Assembly: GCA_016198805.1 (NCBI GenBank)
Contig: JACQHU010000011.1
Coordinates: 1 to 18,656 of the forward strand
From: Armatimonadota bacterium
Lineage (GTDB): Bacteria > Sysuimicrobiota > Sysuimicrobiia > Sysuimicrobiales > Humicultoraceae
DNA: 18,656 nt
Reading direction: 5' to 3'
Part shown: positions 1 to 7,355 of the stretch, in pieces
Numbering within the stretch: position 1 is the first letter of the stretch
Layout of the letters: each line of letters starts with the position of its first letter
Notes under the pieces: generated by a model
Told to the model about the DNA's origin: nothing
The model's database searches: none
Seen by the model: only the letters and a program-made list of their open reading frames with translations
Made by a program: the position numbers and the translations under genes

Positions 1-345
1 GCGGTGCGGGTGATCCGGGCCGCCGGTGGCCTGGCCGTGCTGGCGCATCCCGGCTGGGCACGCAACGATACGATGATCTCGGACCTGGTGGCCGCGGGCC
101 TGGACGGGATCGAGGTGTACTATCCCGATCACGATCCTGCCACGGTCCGGCACTACGCGGCCGTGGCGGCGCGCCATGGACTGCTGGTCACCGGCGGCAC
201 CGACTTCCACGGGGGCGACCTCGCCACGCGGGTGCCGGTAGGCAGCCAGTACGTCCCTGAAGAGATCGTCCCGCCGCTCCGGGCGGCGGCCGCGGCGCGA
301 CGGCCTGCGCCGACGCCGCCGGAGGTGGCACTGGGAGTGGAGTGA
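1..345 (+). CDS. PHP-domain metal-dependent phosphoesterase, C-terminal part (5' end outside window)
   Basis: The frame is open from the first base, so the gene begins upstream of the window. The GTG at position 4 is probably an internal valine. The visible 114 residues carry two late metal-binding motifs of the PHP (polymerase and histidinol phosphatase) fold. These are LAHPG near the start and GTDFHG about 50 residues later, whose His and Asp/His side chains are expected metal ligands. Family members of this stand-alone kind hydrolyse phosphoesters, for example 3',5'-nucleoside bisphosphates or short RNA; the substrate here cannot be told from the fragment. The tail after GTDFHG is short and rich in Ala, Arg and Pro. 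The gene ends in TGA 24 nt before the next start, so the two are probably co-transcribed. The family call is firm and the exact activity is not. Confidence 0.85.
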   Translation, partial: AVRVIRAAGGLAVLAHPGWARNDTMISDLVAAGLDGIEVYYPDHDPATVRHYAAVAARHGLLVTGGTDFHGGDLATRVPVGSQYVPEEIVPPLRAAAAARRPAPTPPEVALGVE

Positions 346-369
346 ACCTCAAGAGAGGGGAGCAGGGGA

Positions 370-585
370 ATGCGCTGTCAGAAATGCGGTCTTGAGAATC
401 CGCCGGGGAAGATCGTCTGCAGCCGGTGCGGCACGAGGCTGCGCCAGGGGACAACCGTCGCACCAACCACGCCGGAGCACACCGAAGCGTTCATGACGGC
501 GCTGCGCGCCGACCTCATCCGCCTGGGCGTGGTGACGGCGATGGTAGTGGCGGGCTCGCTGCTGCTCGGCATGGTCGTGCGCTAA
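370..585 (+). CDS. Small zinc-ribbon membrane protein, function unknown
   Basis: This is a 71-residue protein with a clear start, since an AG-rich Shine-Dalgarno stretch (GAGAGGGGAGCAGGGG) lies just before the ATG. Residues 3-20 form a zinc ribbon with two CxxC knuckles, C3/C6 and C17/C20. A Thr/Pro-rich linker follows (about 28-37), then one hydrophobic helix at about 50-70 that should anchor the protein in the membrane with the ribbon probably in the cytoplasm. Small proteins built like this are common next to unrelated genes, and no specific role can be assigned. It lies 24 nt after the PHP gene and 84 nt before selA, so it may share a transcript with both. A link to selenocysteine synthesis is possible only by position. 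Confidence 0.75.
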   Translation: MRCQKCGLENPPGKIVCSRCGTRLRQGTTVAPTTPEHTEAFMTALRADLIRLGVVTAMVVAGSLLLGMVVR

Positions 586-669
586 TCGGCGGCGGCGGCG
601 GAACCGGCGGTGATCGTCGAACGACTGTGGTGAGGGTGTGAGCACCGCGTTGAGCGTCGGAGCGTTGCG

Positions 670-2067
670 TTGACGATGGACGAGCACGCGCGTCTGCGGC
701 TGCTGCCCTCGGTCGAGGGGCTCGTGGGCACGCTGGAGGCCCGGGGATTGCTGGGAGGCATCCCGCGCCGGGCGGCGACCCTCTGCGCACGGGAAGTCCT
801 GGACGACGCGCGCCACCGGCTGCGGAGCGGCGGCGAGGCCGCGCCGGAGGCCCTGGTGGAAGCGACGGCGGCGCTGCTGCGCCGCCGGTTCGATCTGTCC
901 CTCCGCCGGGCCGTCAACGCGACGGGCGTGGTGCTGCACACCAATCTCGGACGTGCGCCGCTGTCCGATGCGGCTCGCGCCGCTGTGCTGGAAGCCTGTG
1001 TCGGGTACAGCACGCTGGAGATCAACCTGGAGGACGGGAGCCGTGGAGCCCGGCACGCGCACATCGAGCGTCTGCTCACCACGGTCACCGGCGCCGAAGC
1101 GGGGTTCGCGGTGAACAACAACGCTGCGGCCGTGACGCTGGCCCTGGCCGCCCTGGCCGGCGGCCGCGAGGTCGTCGTGGCGCGGGGCGAACTGGTGGAG
1201 ATCGGCGGCAGTTTCCGCATGCCCGACGTGATGGCCCAGAGCGGGGCCCGGCTCGTGGAGGTCGGTACCACCAACCGAACGTATCTGTCCGACTACGAGG
1301 CGGCCCTCGGACCGCAGGCCGCCCTGCTCCTGAAAGTGCACCGGAGCAATTTCACGCTGCGGGGATTCGTGCACGATGTGTCGCTCCAGGAACTCGCCAC
1401 CCTGGGGCAGCGCCGGAGTCTTCCGGTGGTGTACGATCTCGGTAGCGGCTGCCTGGTCGATCTGGGCAACGCCGGACTGCCCGCGGAGCCCACTATTGGG
1501 GACGCCGTCGGTACCGGCGCCGACCTGGTCCTCTGCTCCGGGGACAAACTGCTCGGCGGCCCGCAGGCGGGCCTGGTGGTCGGGCGCCGGGATGCCGTGG
1601 AGCGCTGCCGGCGGCATCCGCTCGCCCGGGCGATGCGCCTGGACAAACTGAGCCTGGCCGCGCTGGCCGCGACGCTGCAGGCGTATCTGGACCCCGCACG
1701 CGCCTGGCGGGAGATCCCCGTCCTGATGACGCTCGGGGCGCCGCCGGCCCGGCGGCGGCGGCGCGCAGCGGCGCTGGCCAGGGCCCTGAGCCGCACCTGC
1801 GGATCCGCGGCGTCCGTGAGCGTGGTGGCTACCACCGGAGAAGTTGGCGGCGGGTCCCTGCCGGACGTGGCGGTTCCCTCCTTTGCGGTGGCGGTTCGGC
1901 CGGAGCGGGCGCGACCGGAGCAGTGGGCCGCGCGCCTGCGGGCGGCCGCGGTCCCGGTCGTGGCGGTCGTGCGCGACGACGCCCTCCTCCTCGACGTACT
2001 GGCCATGCTGCCCGGCGACGAGCGCCTGGTGCGGGCCGCGGTCGCTGACATCGTCCGTCCGGCGTGA
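670..2067 (+). CDS. selA: L-seryl-tRNA(Sec) selenium transferase SelA
   Basis: SelA is a cytoplasmic PLP enzyme that converts seryl-tRNA(Sec) to selenocysteinyl-tRNA(Sec) using selenophosphate. The 465-residue length suits the bacterial family. Recognisable blocks are the N-terminal helical part, NATGVVLHTNLGRAPLS (about residues 82-98), the substrate-loop region ending GTTNRTY, and SGDKLLGGPQAG, where Lys293 should form the Schiff base with PLP (Lys295 in E. coli). I chose the TTG at 670 because GGAG at 659-662 lies 7 nt upstream; the ATG at 676 is an in-frame alternative but lies 13 nt from that site. The stop overlaps the selB start (TGATG), which implies translational coupling. The C-terminal third is unusually rich in Arg, Ala and Val, in line with the high GC of the DNA. 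Confidence 0.95.
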   Translation: MTMDEHARLRLLPSVEGLVGTLEARGLLGGIPRRAATLCAREVLDDARHRLRSGGEAAPEALVEATAALLRRRFDLSLRRAVNATGVVLHTNLGRAPLSDAARAAVLEACVGYSTLEINLEDGSRGARHAHIERLLTTVTGAEAGFAVNNNAAAVTLALAALAGGREVVVARGELVEIGGSFRMPDVMAQSGARLVEVGTTNRTYLSDYEAALGPQAALLLKVHRSNFTLRGFVHDVSLQELATLGQRRSLPVVYDLGSGCLVDLGNAGLPAEPTIGDAVGTGADLVLCSGDKLLGGPQAGLVVGRRDAVERCRRHPLARAMRLDKLSLAALAATLQAYLDPARAWREIPVLMTLGAPPARRRRRAAALARALSRTCGSAASVSVVATTGEVGGGSLPDVAVPSFAVAVRPERARPEQWAARLRAAAVPVVAVVRDDALLLDVLAMLPGDERLVRAAVADIVRPA

Positions 2068-3986
2068 TGCGTCCGGTCACGATCGGCACGGCGGGGCATA
2101 TCGATCACGGCAAGAGCGCGCTGGTCCGCGCCCTGACGGGCATCGATCCCGACCGGCTCGCCGAGGAACAGCGCCGGGGGATGACCCTCGACCTCGGCTT
2201 CGCCCACGTCGACCTCCCGAGCGGCGCGAGGATTGGCATCATCGACGTCCCAGGACACGAAGCCCTGATCCACAACATGCTCGCCGGCGCCGGCGGGATC
2301 GACCTGGTCATGCTGGTCGTGGCTGCGGATGAGGGCGTCATGCCGCAAACGCGCGAGCACCTGGACATCCTGCGGTTCTTGCCCCTGGCCGGCGGCGTCG
2401 TCGTGCTGACGAAGGTCGACCTGGTGCCCGACCCCGAGTGGATGGCCGTGGTCCGCGACGATGTGCAGGCACTGGTCGCGGGTACGGTCCTCGACGGCGC
2501 GCCCATCGTCCCGGTCTCGGCAAAGACCGGGGAGGGGCTGGCAGACCTGGTGGCGATCCTGGACAGGCTGGTCGCGGGAGTTCCCGAGCGGGACGCCAGC
2601 GGTCCGGTGCGTCTGCCGGTTGACCGCTCGTTCACGATGCAGGGATTCGGGACGGTGGTGACCGGCACGCTGTGGAGCGGCACCATCAGGCCCGGCGACC
2701 TGCTGGTGATCCTCCCGCAGGGTCGCGAGGTGCGGGTCAGAGGCGTGCAGGTCCACGGGCACAGCGTATCGCAGGCGGCCGCCGGAAGCCGCGTGGCGGC
2801 CAACCTGGTGGGCGTCGAGAAGGAGGACGTCAGCCGCGGCGATGCGCTGGTCACGGTAGGCGCGTTCCGACCCACTGACCGCCTCGACGTGCGGCTGCGC
2901 CTGCTGCCCGGGGCTCCCCTGCTGCGGCACTCCGCGCGGGTGCACCTGCACCTGGGCTCAGGCGAAACCGTCGGCCGGGCGGTGCTGGTGGATCGCCCGC
3001 GCCTGGAGCCCGGGGAGGAGGTCCTGGCGCAACTGCGGCTGGAGCGTCCTGTGGTGGCCGTGCACGGAGACCGCTTCGTCCTCCGGCGCTACTCGCCCAC
3101 GCAGACCATCGGCGGAGGCATGGTGCTCAACGCCTCCCCCCCTGGCCGCCGGCACGGAGCACGGGCCGCCGCGGTCCTGGAGGCGGTGGAGCGCTCCGGC
3201 CCGACGCCCTTGATCGTCGCGGCGGTTGCGGACCGCGGCCGCAGCGGAATGTCCGCAACTGCGGCCGCATCCGCAGCGGGTCTGGACGCCGGGGAGGCAG
3301 GGCGGGCGCTATCCGCAGCGCGGGAAGCCGGGCTGATTGTCGCGATCGGCGACCGGCTCTATGCCGGTGAGGTGGTGGCGGGGCTTCGCGCCGACATCGA
3401 GGAGGCGCTGGCCGGGTATCATCGCAGGATCCCCTGGCGCCGCGGCATGCCCCGAGAAGAACTCAAGAGCCGCACGCTGGCCGGGGGTGACGATCGGCTC
3501 TTTGATGCGGTCATCTCCGACCTCGTCCACCAGGGACGCATCGTCGAGCACGGCCCGCTCCTGGCGCACAGTGCGCACGAACCTGTGCTCACGGAGACTG
3601 ATCGCCGGCTCCGGGCAGCCCTCCTTCGGGCCCTGGAGCAGGCTGGTGTCTCGCCGCCTTCGCTGGACGACCTTCGGCGCCTGGGCGAGCCGGGAGCGGT
3701 CGACCGCATCCTCCAGGCGCTGATCGACGACGGGGACATCGTGCAGGCCGCACCGGAGTTGCGGTTTGCCGCGAAGACCCTGGAAGAGGTCCGCCGCACC
3801 GTCGTCCGCATGCTGCGCGAAGGGGCCGAGGTCACGGTGGCCACACTGCGCGACCGGCTGGGGACCAGCCGGAAGTACGCGCTGGCCGTACTGGAGTATC
3901 TGGACGCATCACGCGTCACGCGCAGGGTGGGAGACCGGCGGGTGCTGGGGCCGCAGGCCGACGACCCCGTTCTCCCTCGGCGCTAG
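2067..3986 (+). CDS. selB: Selenocysteine-specific translation elongation factor SelB
   Basis: SelB is the EF-Tu-like GTPase that carries Sec-tRNA(Sec) to the ribosome and reads the SECIS hairpin of selenoprotein mRNAs at UGA codons. G1 is GHIDHGKS (residues 10-17), switch I is RGMTLDLGFA, G3 is DVPGHE, G4 is TKVD and G5 is SAKTGEG. These are followed by two beta-barrel domains (to about residue 345). The remaining ~290 residues fit the tandem winged-helix domains that bind SECIS RNA and set SelB apart from EF-Tu. The length of 639 residues is normal for the family. The ATG at 2067 shares its A with the selA stop; a GTG at 2064 is also in frame. The gene ends 19 nt from the oppositely oriented secreted-protein gene. 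The product is cytoplasmic. Confidence 0.96.
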   Translation: MRPVTIGTAGHIDHGKSALVRALTGIDPDRLAEEQRRGMTLDLGFAHVDLPSGARIGIIDVPGHEALIHNMLAGAGGIDLVMLVVAADEGVMPQTREHLDILRFLPLAGGVVVLTKVDLVPDPEWMAVVRDDVQALVAGTVLDGAPIVPVSAKTGEGLADLVAILDRLVAGVPERDASGPVRLPVDRSFTMQGFGTVVTGTLWSGTIRPGDLLVILPQGREVRVRGVQVHGHSVSQAAAGSRVAANLVGVEKEDVSRGDALVTVGAFRPTDRLDVRLRLLPGAPLLRHSARVHLHLGSGETVGRAVLVDRPRLEPGEEVLAQLRLERPVVAVHGDRFVLRRYSPTQTIGGGMVLNASPPGRRHGARAAAVLEAVERSGPTPLIVAAVADRGRSGMSATAAASAAGLDAGEAGRALSAAREAGLIVAIGDRLYAGEVVAGLRADIEEALAGYHRRIPWRRGMPREELKSRTLAGGDDRLFDAVISDLVHQGRIVEHGPLLAHSAHEPVLTETDRRLRAALLRALEQAGVSPPSLDDLRRLGEPGAVDRILQALIDDGDIVQAAPELRFAAKTLEEVRRTVVRMLREGAEVTVATLRDRLGTSRKYALAVLEYLDASRVTRRVGDRRVLGPQADDPVLPRR

Positions 3987-4005
3987 TTATCTATCCGGTC
4001 CGGTA

Positions 4006-5322
4006 CTAGTCGCCGATCTTCAGGTCCTCAACGCGGGAAGACGCCGACCAGGATGTGAATTCCAGGCAGACGCCTCCGGAGAGCCGCAGAGGGGCCTGCG
4101 TCGTTGCGCCCGGCTTGAGTTGCTGGACGACTGCGGTCCCGGTCCACTGTTCCTGAATGGTCCTGGGCGTGGGCACCGGGGTCGGTGGTGGTGTGGGCGG
4201 CGGCGTGGGCGTTGGCGGAGGAGGCGTTGGAGATGGCGGCGGGGGAGCGAGTGCCGTCAGGAGCTCGCGCACCCTCCGCAGGGATCCGGAGGCCGGCACG
4301 CGGCAGGTCGCAGTGACCTGCACGGAGATGGTCACACTTTCCACGGTGGCCGGGCTGCCGTTGGTCACGCGGACGATGAAGCTGTTCGGGTTGGGAACGG
4401 GCGTCATCGGCTCGACCGTGACCTGCAGTTGTTGAGCGATGAGCGGACCCAGCTGTTTCAGATCTTTGAATTCGCCGGTGAACTGGGCGAGCGTGATATT
4501 CGGCGAGTCGAGCGGGCGGATCCTGACGACAAACTCCTTGGGCGTTCCTGTGACCGTCAGTGGTACCTCAAACCTGGCGGTCGCCCCGCTGGGCACGGGA
4601 TTCGGCCGGAGGTGCGCGTCGCCCTGACCCAGCAGACGGCCTGAGGCATCGAGGGCTCGCACCTCCGCATAGGCGGCCCGGGCAGCACCGCGGTTTTCCA
4701 CCACGCCGCTGACGATGAGGGTGGTGCCGTCCAGTCGCGCCGATGCCGATATCACCCTCCACGAGCCCGGTGCAGTGGTAGGCGTGGGTGTGGGGCCGCG
4801 CGGGGTCCCGGTCGCCGGCGAGATGGGCAGAGGCGGGGGAGGGGTGGCACGCCCGATCGCCTCGGGTCTGAACACCTCGATGATCTCAACCCGGCCCCCG
4901 AGCGCCACAAATGCGACACCCGCAAACGGATAGGACAGGACCTCGCGCTGGCCGACCGGATAGACAATGCTGGCGGGTTCGCTGGCGTAGGCGCTCCGGA
5001 CCTCGGCCAGGGTGGCGCCGACCGCCACGCCGCGCGTCGTCCGGCACTCGGCGGCCTGCGCGCCGATCCGGCGGACGATGCCATACTCGGCCACCACATA
5101 GGCAAGCGGCGGCCGTACAAAGTAGGTCACCTGCGCGCCTTCGGTCTGCTGCCGGATCGGAGGCCCGGTGATGTTGAGCGCAGCCTGTATCGCCATGCCC
5201 ACCTGCACTCCGGCGATGCCCGTCCCATCGACGACGGTGCATGACGCCGGGCCGGCTCCCGCGGAGGGGAGCAGCAGGGCGAGAACCACCAGTGCGGCGA
5301 CGCTCCACTTCTGCCACATCAT
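4006..5322 (-). CDS. Secreted multidomain protein with FxLYD-like domain, paralogue A (function unknown)
   Basis: I start this at the ATG at 5322 because GGAG lies 5 nt upstream and a signal peptide follows at once (residues 1-23, hydrophobic core VAALVVLALLL). That gives 438 residues. Residues 28-155 are a domain with conserved GVQVGM, GVAVGATLAEVRSAY, LSYPFAGVAF and IEVFRPEA. A Pro/Thr linker (160-186) follows. Residues 187-275 resemble an FxLYD-type Ig-like domain (GVVENRG, YAEVRALDASGRLLG, NPVPSGATARFEV). A C-terminal beta-rich domain (310-438) is interrupted by a Pro/Thr stretch at 360-386. Cysteines at 28, 93, 340 and 419 recur in paralogue B and may form disulfides outside the membrane. 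The gene follows paralogue B by 52 nt, probably in one operon. The role is unknown; surface or cell-envelope binding is a guess. Confidence 0.8.
   Translation of the reverse strand: MMWQKWSVAALVVLALLLPSAGAGPASCTVVDGTGIAGVQVGMAIQAALNITGPPIRQQTEGAQVTYFVRPPLAYVVAEYGIVRRIGAQAAECRTTRGVAVGATLAEVRSAYASEPASIVYPVGQREVLSYPFAGVAFVALGGRVEIIEVFRPEAIGRATPPPPLPISPATGTPRGPTPTPTTAPGSWRVISASARLDGTTLIVSGVVENRGAARAAYAEVRALDASGRLLGQGDAHLRPNPVPSGATARFEVPLTVTGTPKEFVVRIRPLDSPNITLAQFTGEFKDLKQLGPLIAQQLQVTVEPMTPVPNPNSFIVRVTNGSPATVESVTISVQVTATCRVPASGSLRRVRELLTALAPPPPSPTPPPPTPTPPPTPPPTPVPTPRTIQEQWTGTAVVQQLKPGATTQAPLRLSGGVCLEFTSWSASSRVEDLKIGD
4165..4245 (-). repeat. Pro/Thr low-complexity coding tract in paralogue A
   Basis: On the + strand this is an almost pure G/T/C run of short GGxGTxGG-like units. 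On the coding strand it encodes residues 360-386, made almost entirely of Pro with Thr, Ser and Val. Paralogue B lacks this tract and joins the flanking sequences through a short segment (CRLAFPAPRTVQE), so it is an insertion or expansion within the C-terminal domain. Such tracts commonly change length by slippage. Confidence 0.75.
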
Positions 5323-5374
5323 GAGATCTCCAGAGTGTGAATTCGACCGCCACCGGTCAGCCCCTCCGGGCGGC

Positions 5375-6601
5375 CTATTCACCGATCCGGACCTCCCCCA
5401 GGCGCGGCGTGGCCGACCAGGTCACAAACTCCACGCAGGCTCCCGGGGAGAGCGCAAGAGGAACCCTCGCCGTCGCCCCGGGGCGAAGCTGCTGCACCGT
5501 GACCGTGCCCACCCGCAGTTCCTGTACGGTGCGTGGTGCGGGAAACGCAAGGCGGCACGAGACCGTCACCTCCACGGCGACCGTGACGGCCGAGACTACC
5601 AGCGGGCTCCGATTCGTCACGGCCACGACGAAGTCGTCGCGCGTCGGGGGGGTCGCGCTGGTCTGCACCGCCGCATCGATCTGCCGTGCCACGACTGCCA
5701 CGAACTGCTGCAGGTCCTTGACTTCGCCCATGGACTCGGCCAGGGAGCCCGCGATGGATCCTACCGGCCGGATGGCGACCAGAAAGCGGCGCACTACGTC
5801 ATCGATCGGCAGGCGGACCTCGAACGTGGCGGTTCTCCCGCTGGGGACGGGATTGGGAAACAGCGGCGCATCGCCCTGCGCCACCAGCCTGCCCGATGGG
5901 TTGAACAGCCGGACTTCAGCGTACACTGCCTGCGCCCGACCGCGGTTTTCGACGGTGCCGGTCACCACGAAAACGCGATCCTCGGCGTGCGCGGAGGTGC
6001 TCCGGACACTCCAGCCGCCGGCGGGGGTGGTCGGAGTGGGGGTAGGCGCGCCGGGCGACATCCCGCCGGGCGCTAGGGGGGCTGGTGTCGTGGCAGGCCC
6101 CGGCCCGCGGGCTTCAGGCCGGAAGACCTCGATGGCTACCGCGCGGTCTTGCCTGATCAGAAACCGGACCCCGGCAAACGGGTAACTCAGGAGTTCGCCC
6201 TCGGGGACCGGGCTGGTGACGCTCAACGCCTGGCCGGCATAGGCCTGGCGCACTGCCGCGGCAGTCGCGCCGACGCCGATGCCTCTTGGCGTCTGGCAGG
6301 TGGCATCGCGCGTGCTGACGCGCTGGACGATGCCGTAGTCGGCGACCATCTGGAACCAGGGGGCACGCAGGGTATAGATGGTCTCGGACCCGGTGGTCCG
6401 CTGATTTGTTGGTGGGCCGGTGACCGCCAGGGCGGCTGCAACGGGCATCCCGAGTCTGACACCCCCGAGGCCGACGCCTTCGTGGACGGCGCATCCGGCG
6501 GGTGCCGCCCCATAGGCACCGACGGCGGCGGCGTGGCTGACCAGGAGCCAGGCGATCACCACGCGACCGAGCGTCGCGCCACGCCCCGTCGCCGTCTTCA
6601 A
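5375..6601 (-). CDS. Secreted multidomain protein with FxLYD-like domain, paralogue B (function unknown)
   Basis: This has the same architecture as paralogue A. A signal peptide covers residues 1-31 (hydrophobic core VVIAWLLVSHAAAVGAY). The N-terminal domain (36-164) has GVRLGM, GIGVGATAAAVRQAY, LSYPFAGVRF and IEVFRPEA. A Pro/Thr/Gly linker covers 166-195. The FxLYD-like domain (about 196-283) has GTVENRG, YAEVRLFNPSGRLV and NPVPSGRTATFEV. The C-terminal domain ends with VEFVTWSATPRLGEVRIGE, close to the end of A. I propose the TTG at 6601, which puts the charged n-region directly before the signal core; the frame stays open to 6709, but those codons would give an unlikely N-terminus and nearly reach selC. 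No strong Shine-Dalgarno sequence is visible, so the start is uncertain. It is the first gene of the probable two-gene operon. Function is unknown. Confidence 0.78.
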   Translation of the reverse strand: MKTATGRGATLGRVVIAWLLVSHAAAVGAYGAAPAGCAVHEGVGLGGVRLGMPVAAALAVTGPPTNQRTTGSETIYTLRAPWFQMVADYGIVQRVSTRDATCQTPRGIGVGATAAAVRQAYAGQALSVTSPVPEGELLSYPFAGVRFLIRQDRAVAIEVFRPEARGPGPATTPAPLAPGGMSPGAPTPTPTTPAGGWSVRSTSAHAEDRVFVVTGTVENRGRAQAVYAEVRLFNPSGRLVAQGDAPLFPNPVPSGRTATFEVRLPIDDVVRRFLVAIRPVGSIAGSLAESMGEVKDLQQFVAVVARQIDAAVQTSATPPTRDDFVVAVTNRSPLVVSAVTVAVEVTVSCRLAFPAPRTVQELRVGTVTVQQLRPGATARVPLALSPGACVEFVTWSATPRLGEVRIGE

Positions 6602-6657
6602 TGCCCTGCATAGAGATGTGTACCCAAATGGCGCGCCGCGGCGCCGGGCGGTCGGCC

Positions 6658-6687
6658 TTGCGCCCGCCGGTCCGCCCTGCGTACAAT
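6658..6687 (+). promoter_or_regulatory. Probable selC promoter
   Basis: The -35-like hexamer TTGCGC (6658-6663) and the -10-like hexamer TACAAT (6682-6687) are 18 bp apart. The -10 stands out in GC-rich surroundings. Transcription would begin near 6694, about 18 nt before the tRNA. The region also lies upstream of the divergent secreted paralogue B, so the roughly 110-bp space may serve both directions. Confidence 0.6.
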
Positions 6688-6711
6688 GCACCTGCGGCGA
6701 GAGGATCATCC

Positions 6712-6807
6712 GGAGGGCAGTGTCCGCTGGTGCGGGCCCCGGTCTTCAAAACCGGTCGCTGGGCCTCTCAGGTCCGGGCTGGGTTCGATTCCCAGGGCCC
6801 TCCGCCA
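6712..6807 (+). tRNA. selC: tRNA-Sec (anticodon UCA)
   Basis: This 96-nt tRNA inserts selenocysteine at UGA codons. The anticodon loop CTTCAAA (6744-6750) is closed by CCGGT/ACCGG and puts UCA at 6746-6748. The D stem has six pairs (GTCCGC 6722-6727 with GCGGGC 6732-6737) around a 4-nt loop TGGT, as known for tRNA-Sec. The long variable arm is built on GGGCC/GGTCC (6761-6775). The T arm is CTGGG-TTCGATT-CCCAG (6779-6795). The acceptor is GGAGGGC with GCCCTCC, discriminator G, and an encoded CCA. The eighth acceptor pair expected of bacterial tRNA-Sec would be A6719 with G6796, a mismatch. It sits 2.7 kb after selB on the same strand, separated by two genes on the other strand. Confidence 0.97.
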
Positions 6808-6816
6808 CCCAGAACG

Positions 6817-6834
6817 CAGGATCGCTAAATCCTG
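6817..6834. other. Short inverted repeat just after selC
   Basis: CAGGAT and ATCCTG form a six-pair stem around the 6-nt loop CGCTAA, starting 10 nt after the tRNA CCA end. It overlaps the stop codon of the convergent small secreted protein gene. There is no T-run on either strand, so it is not a standard intrinsic terminator. It could help end or process the selC transcript, or be chance. Confidence 0.25.
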
Positions 6835-7277
6835 ATGTCGACGATGGCGGAGACGCCGACGCCGGGCACCCGGCGCAGGGCTTCCCACGGCTTGAGGTTG
6901 TCCACCGGGATGTACGCCTTGATGCGGAACGCGGTCTGAAAGTCCGCCTCAAGCAACGCCACTGCCTCAACCCTATCGACGGCCGCCTTCGGTCCTGACA
7001 CCTGGGCCGCGCCGATGTACGCGCCGCCCGGCGAGGTAATGCCGATGGCGATGCTGAGAATCGGCACGACCTTCGTCTGCTCGCGAACCGCCGCACCCCG
7101 ATTCTGCAGCAGGTCGTTGATGAAGTTGTTGATCTGCGGCGCGAATGTCCGGACGGCGTAGGCGACGCCCAGCGTCTTGATGATCCCGAAGATGTCCTGC
7201 CCGGAGGCAAGAGGCGCCACCGCTCCGATCATCACAGCGATGGCGAGAACGATGGCGAGGCTCTTTGTGACGCGCAT
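6825..7277 (-). CDS. Small secreted protein of unknown function
   Basis: This is a 150-residue protein starting at the ATG at 7277, fixed by a strong Shine-Dalgarno sequence (AAGGGAGGA) 5 nt upstream and by a textbook signal peptide. The n-region is MRVTK, the core is SLAIVLAIAVMIGAVAPLA, and cleavage is likely after ASG near residue 26. The mature part has an amphipathic segment (FGIIKTLGVAYAVRTFAPQINNF region), then a beta-like core with TKVVPILSIAIGITSPGGAYIGAAQVSG and the end GVGVSAIVDIRI. It has no cysteine and no further membrane helix, so it is probably exported and soluble or peripherally attached. I do not recognise the family. It lies 78 nt after ilvD and may be read from the ilvD transcript; its end lies 17 nt from the end of selC. 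Confidence 0.75.
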   Translation of the reverse strand: MRVTKSLAIVLAIAVMIGAVAPLASGQDIFGIIKTLGVAYAVRTFAPQINNFINDLLQNRGAAVREQTKVVPILSIAIGITSPGGAYIGAAQVSGPKAAVDRVEAVALLEADFQTAFRIKAYIPVDNLKPWEALRRVPGVGVSAIVDIRI

Positions 7278-7282
7278 GATGA

Positions 7283-7291
7283 TCCTCCCTT
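7283..7291 (-). promoter_or_regulatory. Ribosome binding site deciding the small secreted protein start
   Basis: On the - strand this reads AAGGGAGGA, 5 nt before the ATG at 7277. It rules out the longer in-frame reading that would begin near 7337, which lacks such a site and would bury the signal peptide. Confidence 0.8.
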
Positions 7292-7355
7292 GAGTGGGGT
7301 GCGTCTGCCGCTCTACTCTGTCATACGGAAACACCAAGGTGAGAGGTTCTGCCCC

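Noticed and set aside
343..372. The PHP gene TGA stop is followed in the same frame by the zinc-ribbon gene, which could suggest Sec read-through next to selA/selB.
   Set aside because: A strong Shine-Dalgarno sequence sits directly before the zinc-ribbon ATG, and the zinc ribbon begins at its own first residues. The shared frame is a one-in-three chance.
349..2951. Long open frames of 422 and 552 codons on the - strand opposite selA and selB.
   Set aside because: They lie fully opposite clear genes, have low-complexity Arg/Pro/Ala/Gln composition and no recognisable domain; high GC leaves few chance stops.
6602..6709. An N-terminal extension of secreted paralogue B to an ATG at 6709.
   Set aside because: It would place 36 Arg/Pro-rich residues before the signal peptide and cover the region of the selC promoter.
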